This document shows, piece by piece, positions 58,471 to 64,000 of a DNA stretch of 64,000 nucleotides. The stretch comes from CAVXDY01 sp963760715 (GTDB taxonomy: Bacteria; Actinomycetota; Thermoleophilia; Miltoncostaeales; Miltoncostaeaceae). A program made the position numbers and the translations under genes. A model generated the notes under the pieces. It did not search any database, was not told the DNA's origin, and saw only the letters and a list, made by a program, of their open reading frames with translations. Every line of letters begins with the position of its first letter. Position 1 is the first letter of the stretch. Location of the stretch: positions 868,001-932,000 of the forward strand of contig CAVXDY010000003.1 of assembly GCA_963760715.1 (NCBI GenBank), given 5' to 3'.

Positions 58471-59072
58471 GCCTGGCCCATCGGCTGGTCCCCGGCGCGG
58501 AGGGCGCACCGACGCTGCTGGCGCTCCACGGCCGCGGCGGCACGGAGCTGGACCTGGCCGGCCTGGGCGCGGCGCTCGGCGGCGGCCACGCGGTCCTCGC
58601 GCCCCGCGGTCCCGAGCGGGAGGGCCCGGGCTTCGCGTGGTTCCGCCACGAGGCCATCGGCGTCCCCGTGACCGAGAGCATCGACGAGCGCCTCGCGCAG
58701 GTCGCCGCCTGGCTGGAGGACGCGGTGGCGGAGCACGGCATCGCGACGCCGATGACGGCCGTCGGGTTCTCGAACGGAGGCATGATGGCCGGCTCCCTGG
58801 CGGCGGTCCATCCCGGCCTGGTGGGCGACGTGGCGCTGCTGTCGAGCGTCTATCCCCTGCCGCCGCACATCCTGGCCGCGGGCGGGCTGGCCGGACGGCG
58901 CGTGCTCGCGGTGGGCGGCGAGGACGATCCCTTCCTGCCGCCGGCGACCGTTGCGGCGGGCGTCGCGTCCTACCGCGCGGCCGGAGCCGAGGTGACCGCC
59001 CTCACCCGCCCGGGCGGGCACGGCGTGGGCGACGAGGAGATCGCCGCACTCGGGCGGTGGCTGGGGGCCTGA
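58467..59072 (+). CDS. phospholipase/carboxylesterase family hydrolase, MhqD-like
   Basis: A 201-residue alpha/beta hydrolase: TLLALHGRGGTELDLAGL (oxyanion), AVGFSNGGMMAGSL (Ser), VGGEDDPFLPP (Asp) and RPGGHGVGDEEI (His). It is a second copy of the esterase type found next to the dioxygenase at 36.2 kb. The GTG at 58467 overlaps the CMD stop. It closes the operon controlled by the MarR regulator. Confidence 0.87.
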   Translation: MSLAHRLVPGAEGAPTLLALHGRGGTELDLAGLGAALGGGHAVLAPRGPEREGPGFAWFRHEAIGVPVTESIDERLAQVAAWLEDAVAEHGIATPMTAVGFSNGGMMAGSLAAVHPGLVGDVALLSSVYPLPPHILAAGGLAGRRVLAVGGEDDPFLPPATVAAGVASYRAAGAEVTALTRPGGHGVGDEEIAALGRWLGA

Positions 59073-59073
59073 G

Positions 59074-59943
59074 CTAGCCGAACCGGCCCGAGACGTAGGC
59101 CTCGGTGCGGGGGTTCGCCGGGCGGGAGAAGATCTGGTCCGTGCGCCCCTCCTCGACGAGGCGGCCCGGCTCGCCCTCGTTCTCGATGGTGAAGAACGCC
59201 GTGAAGTCGGAGACCCGCGCCGCCTGTTGCATGTTGTGGGTCACGATCACGATCGCGAGGCGCGACTTGAGCTCGGAGATGAGCTCCTCGATGCGCAGCG
59301 TGGACTGGGGGTCGAGCGCCGAGCACGGCTCGTCCATGAGGAGGACCTCCGGCTCGACGGCGAGCGCGCGCGCGATGCACAGCCGCTGCTGCTGGCCCCC
59401 CGACAGGCCCCCCGCGTGCGCGCCGAGGCGGTTCTTGACCTCGTCCCAGAGGCCCGCTCCCCGCAGGGTGCGCTCGAGGAGCTCGTCCCGCTCGCTCCGG
59501 CGCAGCCCCATCCGGATGAACCGCGGGCCGGCGAAGATGTTGTCGGCGATCGACTTGGTGGGGAACGGGTTCGGCCGCTGGAAGACCATGCCGATCGCCC
59601 GGCGGATGGCCACCGGGTCGGCTCCCCGGCCGTAGACGTTCCGGCCGCGCAGCAGCACCTCGCCCGTGGCGTAGGCGTTCGGCACCAGCTCGTGCATGCG
59701 GTTGAGCGTGCGGATGAAGGTTGACTTGCCGCAGCCGGACGGGCCGATGATCGCCGTGACCGTGCGATCGGCGAAGGTCAGGCTGATGTCCTCCACCACC
59801 TCGTGGCTCCCGAAGAAGGCGCTGAGCCCGACGGTCTGCATCGGGGGCGCCAGGCCCTCGGCCACGGGGACCCCGCCGGGCGGGGGGGCGGTGACCGGCT
59901 CGATGGGGACCTGCGGGGGAGCTGAGGAGCTGTCGGGCGTCAT
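59074..59943 (-). CDS. pstB: phosphate ABC transporter ATP-binding protein
   Basis: A 289-residue PstB with a 35-residue Pro-rich N-terminal extension. Walker A GPSGCGKSTFIRTLNRM, Q-loop VFQRPNPFPTKSIADN, signature LSGGQQQRLCIARAL, Walker B VLLMDEPCSALDPQ, H-loop VIVTHNMQQAAR. It powers phosphate import. The ATG at 59943 shares a base with the stop of the permease gene (TGATG). It ends convergent to the esterase with 1 bp between. Confidence 0.95.
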   Translation of the reverse strand: MTPDSSSAPPQVPIEPVTAPPPGGVPVAEGLAPPMQTVGLSAFFGSHEVVEDISLTFADRTVTAIIGPSGCGKSTFIRTLNRMHELVPNAYATGEVLLRGRNVYGRGADPVAIRRAIGMVFQRPNPFPTKSIADNIFAGPRFIRMGLRRSERDELLERTLRGAGLWDEVKNRLGAHAGGLSGGQQQRLCIARALAVEPEVLLMDEPCSALDPQSTLRIEELISELKSRLAIVIVTHNMQQAARVSDFTAFFTIENEGEPGRLVEEGRTDQIFSRPANPRTEAYVSGRFG

Positions 59944-61961
59944 CAGCCCTCCGAAGGTCGGGCGCGCGCGCCGATCAGGCGAGCGACGATGTTCAAGAGC
60001 AGGATAATCACGACCAGCACCAGTGCGGCGCCCCAGGCCAGCTCGAGCGACTGAGGCGTCTGGACGTTCACCGAGTTGGCGAAGATCAGCTGCGGCAGCG
60101 CGGCGATCGGCTGGAGCACGGCCGTCGAGAGGAATTGGTTTCCGAGAGAGGTGAACAGCAGCGGCGCGGTCTCGCCGGCGGCCCGCGCGAGCGCGAGCAT
60201 GACGCCGGTGAGGATCCCGGGGGCGGCCGCCGGCAGCACGACGCTCCAGACCGTCCGCCAGCGGGGCGCCCCGAGCGCGAGGGCGGCCTCCTTCTGGGCG
60301 GTCGGCACGAGCTGCAGGATCTCGTCGGACGATCGCACGACGATCGGGAACATCAGGATGCCGAGGGCGATTCCCCCCGCGAGCGCCGAGAAGTGGCCCA
60401 TCGCGATGACCACCCCGAGATAGACGATGAGCCCGGCCACGATCGAGGGCAGACCGAGCAGCACGTCCACGATGAAGCCGACCCCCGCTCCGACCCGTCG
60501 CATCACACGGCCGCCGTTGGCCGCGGCGTCGTTGATGAAGAGCGCGACGAGGATCCCGAGCGGGGCCGAGAAGAGCGTCGCGAGCCCCATGAGGATGAGG
60601 GTGCCCACCAGGGCGCTCGAGATGCCGCCCGACGAGTACGGGTCGGACGGCGGAAGCTCGGTGAAGAAGCTCCAGGAGATCGCGGGAAGGCCCTCGACGA
60701 GGATCTTGCCGAGGATCAGCACGAGCGGGATCAGCGAGAGGACCAGGGCGGCGTAGACCCCGGCCACGGCCAAGGCCGAGCGGACGCGGCGCGTACGCGA
60801 GACCGTGGGCAGCGCCTGGGCGGCTCCCGGAGCCTCCACCGCGGCGGCCGGGGGCTCGGCCGCGCCCGCCGGGGGCTCCGCCACTGCCCCCGAGGACACG
60901 GCCACGGCCTTCGGAGGCTCGCCCGGTGCCGGCGGGACGCGCCCGGGACGGCCGGCCAGGGCCCTCCGGAGCGGCCCGGGGCCCGCCGCCGTGCGGCCCA
61001 CCAGGAGCCGGGCGAGCGCGTTGATGATGAACGAGAGCACGAACAGAACCACGGCGAGGGCGACCAGCGCCGAGAGCTGGAGGTTGCTGGCCTCGCCGAA
61101 CTCGAGCGCGATGACGCTCGACAACGTCGCCCCGGGCCCCAGGAGGGAGCCCCAGACGTTCGGCGAGTTGCCCAGGAGCAGGGCGATGGCGATCGTCTCG
61201 CCCACGGCGCGCCCGAGCCCGAGCGCCGACGCGCCGACGATGCCCGATCGCGACCACGGCAGCATCGCGCTGCGGACCATCTCCCAGCGCGTGGCGCCGA
61301 GCGCGTAGGCCGCCTCCTGCTGGTCGCGGGGCACGGTGGCGAAGATCTCGCGGGTGATGGCCGCGACGATCGGCAGCACCATGACGGCGAGCACGAGGCC
61401 GGCGAGGATGTACGACCCGGAGGTGACGGGGCCGGCCAGGAAGCCGAGCGGCCCGGAGTGATCCGCGATCCATTCGAGCGCCGGCTTGGCCGCGGGGACC
61501 AGGACCAGGATGCCCCAGAGGCCGTAGACCACCGAGGGGACGGCCGCGAGGAGATCGACCAGCGCGGCGATCGGTCCGCGCCCCCGCTTGGGCAGGAACA
61601 CGGTCGTGGCCAGCGCGACGCCGATCGCCAGTGGTACCGCAATGATCATGGCGATCGCGCTCGTCACGAGGGTGCCGTAGATGAAGGGGGCCGCGCCGAA
61701 GACGGGCGCGGTGTCCACAGGGTTCGGGATCCACTGGGTGCCCGTGAGGAATCCCCAGACCCCGTAGGTGCTCCAGATGTCCCCCGTCTGGGAGACGGTC
61801 TTCCAGATCAGGTACCCGATGCCCGCCAGGGCGCCGACGGCCGCGAGGGCCGTGATGACGAGGTACCCACGGTCGGCCGCGAGGCCGAGCGGCGGCCGCC
61901 GAAGCGACCGGCGCGCCGCCGCCGGGCCCGAAGGCTCGGCGGCGGCCGTCGATGCTGCCAT
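59943..61961 (-). CDS. phosphate ABC transporter permease, PstC-PstA fusion
   Basis: A 672-residue protein joining two permeases usually made separately. Residues about 30-330 are PstC-like (TVFLPKRGRGPIAALVDLLA, EAAYALGATRWEMVRSAMLP as EAA loop); a Pro/Ala/Glu linker of about 60 residues follows; residues about 395-672 are PstA-like (FTELPPSDPYSSGGISSALVG, KEAALALGAPRWRTVWSVVLP as second EAA loop). Both EAA loops look intact, so one chain supplies both membrane halves. The ATG at 61961 directly follows the pstS stop. No frame problem or internal stop is seen. Confidence 0.93.
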   Translation of the reverse strand: MAASTAAAEPSGPAAARRSLRRPPLGLAADRGYLVITALAAVGALAGIGYLIWKTVSQTGDIWSTYGVWGFLTGTQWIPNPVDTAPVFGAAPFIYGTLVTSAIAMIIAVPLAIGVALATTVFLPKRGRGPIAALVDLLAAVPSVVYGLWGILVLVPAAKPALEWIADHSGPLGFLAGPVTSGSYILAGLVLAVMVLPIVAAITREIFATVPRDQQEAAYALGATRWEMVRSAMLPWSRSGIVGASALGLGRAVGETIAIALLLGNSPNVWGSLLGPGATLSSVIALEFGEASNLQLSALVALAVVLFVLSFIINALARLLVGRTAAGPGPLRRALAGRPGRVPPAPGEPPKAVAVSSGAVAEPPAGAAEPPAAAVEAPGAAQALPTVSRTRRVRSALAVAGVYAALVLSLIPLVLILGKILVEGLPAISWSFFTELPPSDPYSSGGISSALVGTLILMGLATLFSAPLGILVALFINDAAANGGRVMRRVGAGVGFIVDVLLGLPSIVAGLIVYLGVVIAMGHFSALAGGIALGILMFPIVVRSSDEILQLVPTAQKEAALALGAPRWRTVWSVVLPAAAPGILTGVMLALARAAGETAPLLFTSLGNQFLSTAVLQPIAALPQLIFANSVNVQTPQSLELAWGAALVLVVIILLLNIVARLIGARARPSEG

Positions 61962-63044
61962 CTACTTGATCTTCTTGATCTGGGCCTTGCCCGCGGCGAG
62001 GAGCGCCGGGGACAGCGGAGCGAAGCGCAGGGTCGCGAGCTGCGCCTGAGCGGCCCGCGAGTAGACGAAGTTCAGGACCTTCTTGACGTCCTCGCGCGAC
62101 GTGGACGACTTGCCGGCCGCCGCGTAGTTGGAGTAGGCGAGGATCCAGGTCGTCGTGGTGATGGGGTACGCGCCCCGGGCCGGGCTGGCCGTGAGGCTGA
62201 CGGTCAGATCGGGCTTGATCGTCGTCAGGTTCCCGGCCTTCGCCCCCGATCCGATGCTCGGGAGGATGTACCGGGTCACGCGGACCCTCTTGCCGTTCTT
62301 CTTCACCGTCTCGGACTTGCCGATCTTGGCGAAGAACGGGGTGAGCCCGGCGTCGCGGGCGTCGGAGATGTCCACGTAGCCGACCGAGTTCTTGTTCGAC
62401 TTGACACAGGCGGCGACGCCGGGGTTGCGCGCGCCCTTTACCACCGTGATCCCGCTCGTGGGCCAGTTGGGCTGCTGGCTCGCGCCCACCGCGCCGCGGA
62501 AGCTCGTGTTCACCTTGGACAGGTAGCTGGTGAAGTTGTAGCTCGTGCCGGACCCGTCCGACCGCACGCAGACGGTGATCGGCGCGTTCGGGAAGGTGAC
62601 GCCCGGGTTGGGCTTGCGGATGCGGGCGTCGCTCCAGTTCGAGATCGCGCCGCGGAAGATGTCCGCGAGCGTCTTCCCGTCGAAGTTGATGCCCTTCGAG
62701 ACCCCGTCGATGTTGGTGTCGACCGTGATCGTGCCGATCAGGGTCGGGAAGTAGAGCGGCGTGACGCCGCCGCGCTTGGCGGCCAGGTCGCTGGTCTGCT
62801 GGGGCGTGAGGGGCGCGTCGCTCGCCGCGAAGTTGACGACGCCGTTGATGAGGTCGTTGATGCCCCCGGTGGAGCCCTTGGACGTGTAGGAGCACAGCCC
62901 CGAGTCCTGGCACCACTTGGAGTAGGCGGTCGCGGGGAAGCTGGCGCCCGAGCCGGTCGCCACGCCGAACGCGAGGGCCGGGAGAGCGAGGGCCGCGCCG
63001 CCGGCGGCGGCCGCCACCAGCGAGTTGCGCAGGGTCTTTTTCAC
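61962..63044 (-). CDS. pstS: phosphate ABC transporter substrate-binding protein
   Basis: A 360-residue exported phosphate-binding protein. Signal peptide KKTLRNSLVAAAAGGAALALPALA, then ATGSGASFPATAYSKWCQD, SKGSTGGINDLINGVVNFAASDAPL and VRSDGSGTSYNFTSYL, the family phosphate-site loops (TGSGAS, SxGS, SDGSGT). No lipobox Cys is present. The GTG at 63044 gives the best signal peptide and has AAGGAG upstream. PHO-box-like repeats precede it. Confidence 0.93.
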   Translation of the reverse strand: MKKTLRNSLVAAAAGGAALALPALAFGVATGSGASFPATAYSKWCQDSGLCSYTSKGSTGGINDLINGVVNFAASDAPLTPQQTSDLAAKRGGVTPLYFPTLIGTITVDTNIDGVSKGINFDGKTLADIFRGAISNWSDARIRKPNPGVTFPNAPITVCVRSDGSGTSYNFTSYLSKVNTSFRGAVGASQQPNWPTSGITVVKGARNPGVAACVKSNKNSVGYVDISDARDAGLTPFFAKIGKSETVKKNGKRVRVTRYILPSIGSGAKAGNLTTIKPDLTVSLTASPARGAYPITTTTWILAYSNYAAAGKSSTSREDVKKVLNFVYSRAAQAQLATLRFAPLSPALLAAGKAQIKKIK

Positions 63045-63124
63045 CGAGCGGACACTCCTTCTTCGGGAGGCGCAGAGGCCTCCACCGTTGATCCGGAAGC
63101 CCTGTTCGGGAGCAAGGCGGCGCG

Positions 63125-63168
63125 AAGGTACCACCGGCCGTCCGCCGCGAAGGTGACGAAGATGTGAC
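63125..63168 (-). promoter_or_regulatory. pstS promoter with PHO-box-like repeat
   Basis: On the minus strand GTCAC occurs at 63168-63164 and 63157-63153, exactly 11 bp apart, followed by a -10-like TACCTT (63130-63125). Two 11-bp units with GTCAC or TTCAC are the form of actinobacterial PHO boxes, bound by phosphorylated PhoP-type regulators. Confidence 0.55.
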
Positions 63169-63245
63169 GCCGGGCGCGCCGTCTGTAACACCCCTTCACC
63201 GGGCCGAGATCCCTTACGGGAAGCGGCGTTGCGCAACGGTGCGGG

Positions 63246-63278
63246 CTTCACCGTCGTTTCACAGGATCGTCACCGCAT
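63246..63278 (+). promoter_or_regulatory. three-unit PHO-box-like repeat before the response regulator
   Basis: TTCAC at 63247, TTCAC at 63258 and GTCAC at 63269 repeat with an exact 11-bp period. They lie upstream of TATCCT (63306-63311), the likely -10 of the response regulator gene, so the regulator may activate itself. Confidence 0.55.
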
Positions 63279-63334
63279 GGAGACGAACGAGGAGGGGCCG
63301 AGACCTATCCTCACGGCCAATGGAGGCTCGGCGA

Positions 63335-64000
63335 ATGAAGATCCTGATCGTCGAGGATGACGAGAGCACCGCCGAGGCCATCGCATTCCACATGCGGGCG
63401 GCCGGGCTCGAGCCGAGCGTCGCCGCCGACGGCCTTGCGGGGCTGCGGGCCCTGCGGAGCGGCTCCCCGGACGCGGTGGTGCTCGACCTGATGCTGCCGG
63501 GCGTGGATGGCTGGCACCTCATCCGCCAGGCGCGGGAATGGGCGCCGCGCCTGCCGATCATCGTGGTCACGGCGCGCACCAACGAGCACGACCGCGTCGA
63601 GGTGCTCTCGCTGGGCGCCGACGACGTCATGGCCAAGCCCTTCTCGATGCGCGAGCTGCTCGCGCGCGTCACGGCGGCGCTGCGGCGGACGGCGGTCGAG
63701 AACGCCCGCTCCACCCACGTGCCGATCGCCGAGGGCGAGCTGAGCATCGACCCCGAGCGCATGTCGGTGATCGTGGCCGGGAGGCCGGCCGAGCTGACCC
63801 CGCTGGAGTTCAAGCTGCTCTGGACGCTGGCCGAGGGGCGGTCGCGCGCGCTGACGCGGGACGAGATCTTCCGCCGCGTGTGGGGCGGGGAGCGGGGCCA
63901 CGGCGACCGCTCGGTGGACGTGCTCGTGCGGCGCCTGCGGCGCAAGGTTGACGAGGTGGGCGGGCGCTTCACCTACATCCAGACGCTCCACGGGGTGGGC
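63335..64000 (+). CDS. OmpR-family response regulator, probable phosphate regulator (partial)
   Basis: The first 222 codons are seen; the gene runs past the window end. Receiver domain: LIVEDDESTAEA, phospho-acceptor in AVVLDLMLPGVDGW, Thr in IIVVTAR and Lys in VMAKPFSMREL. OmpR winged helix: AELTPLEFKLLWTLAEG, TRDEIFRRVWGGERGHGDRSVDVLVRRLRRKV, ending TYIQTLHGVG. The ATG at 63335 has GGAGG 8 nt upstream; another in-frame ATG at 63320 lies 8 nt after TATCCT. Divergence from pstS and the PHO-box repeats make it a PhoP/RegX3-like phosphate regulator. Confidence 0.88.
   Translation, partial: MKILIVEDDESTAEAIAFHMRAAGLEPSVAADGLAGLRALRSGSPDAVVLDLMLPGVDGWHLIRQAREWAPRLPIIVVTARTNEHDRVEVLSLGADDVMAKPFSMRELLARVTAALRRTAVENARSTHVPIAEGELSIDPERMSVIVAGRPAELTPLEFKLLWTLAEGRSRALTRDEIFRRVWGGERGHGDRSVDVLVRRLRRKVDEVGGRFTYIQTLHGVG

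Noticed and set aside
59074..62916. A 1280-codon minus-strand open frame across the pst genes
   Set aside because: Only its last part (pstB, 59074-59943) is real; the rest is a shadow of the fused permease and pstS.
1..64000. tRNA, rRNA, CRISPR arrays, insertion sequences, integrases or phage genes
   Set aside because: I looked for T-loop patterns, regularly spaced repeats and transposase motifs and found none convincing.

Overview
This is a very GC-rich, densely packed bacterial chromosome segment with many GTG starts and many 1-4 bp stop/start overlaps. An actinobacterial-type 2-oxoglutarate dehydrogenase (E2 and E1 domains in one chain), an F420-type luciferase-like oxidoreductase, a large Lhr helicase and widespread leaderless promoters point to Actinomycetota. 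A Thermoleophilia/Solirubrobacterales-like organism is my best guess, not a proven one. I saw no rRNA, tRNA, CRISPR array, insertion sequence or phage gene; it reads as core and niche chromosome.

Layout, left to right. 1-8.7 kb: multicopper oxidase with two heavy-metal-binding modules, a membrane protein, UspA, CorA coupled to a remarkable Ser-x-x repeat protein, a degenerate receiver-GGDEF protein, a secreted protein, a cupin facing a TetR-methyltransferase pair. 8.6-15.3 kb: LtrA-like protein, LLM oxidoreductase, then a molybdate operon on the minus strand (regulator, ferritin-like protein, ModA, ModB, ModC). 15.3-24.5 kb: a tandem VOC enzyme, a small protein, then a 2-oxoglutarate dehydrogenase operon (lipoyl-lipoyl-E3BD-E2-E1 fusion, Lpd, lipoate ligase-like protein) and a CapA-like protein. 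24.5-30 kb: polar amino-acid ABC transporter with duplicated binding proteins, a ThDP enzyme and ClpS.

30-42 kb: Lhr helicase and zinc peptidase; a VOC dioxygenase plus MhqD-like esterase; a small operon with fructosamine kinase, tyrosine phosphatase and a membrane protein; Nei glycosylase; YihY/BrkB protein; beta-hydroxyacid dehydrogenase. 42-47.6 kb: polyphosphate kinase, subtilase, HD-GYP phosphodiesterase. 47.8-52.7 kb: minus-strand housekeeping run rsmI, metG, tatD, rsmA, ispE. 52.7-56.3 kb: LCP protein, FmdB zinc ribbon, polysaccharide deacetylase and a flippase-like membrane protein. 56.6-59.1 kb: a MarR regulator facing a VOC dioxygenase, CMD protein and esterase. 59-64 kb: pstS, fused pstC-pstA, pstB, and a divergent OmpR-type response regulator cut by the window end.

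Themes that link genes: (1) two VOC-esterase loci and a third VOC gene share a 16-bp operator-like motif, giving a probable MhqR-like quinone/electrophile regulon under the MarR protein; (2) phosphate uptake genes and their response regulator flank 11-bp direct repeats that look like PHO boxes, and polyphosphate kinase is about 15 kb away; (3) a self-contained 2-oxoglutarate dehydrogenase carries its own lipoyl domains; (4) at least eleven genes start 6-7 nt after a TANNNT hexamer, the signature of leaderless mRNAs. Two core genes (the dehydrogenase fusion and rsmA) each carry one extra base; sequencing error is as likely as real mutation.
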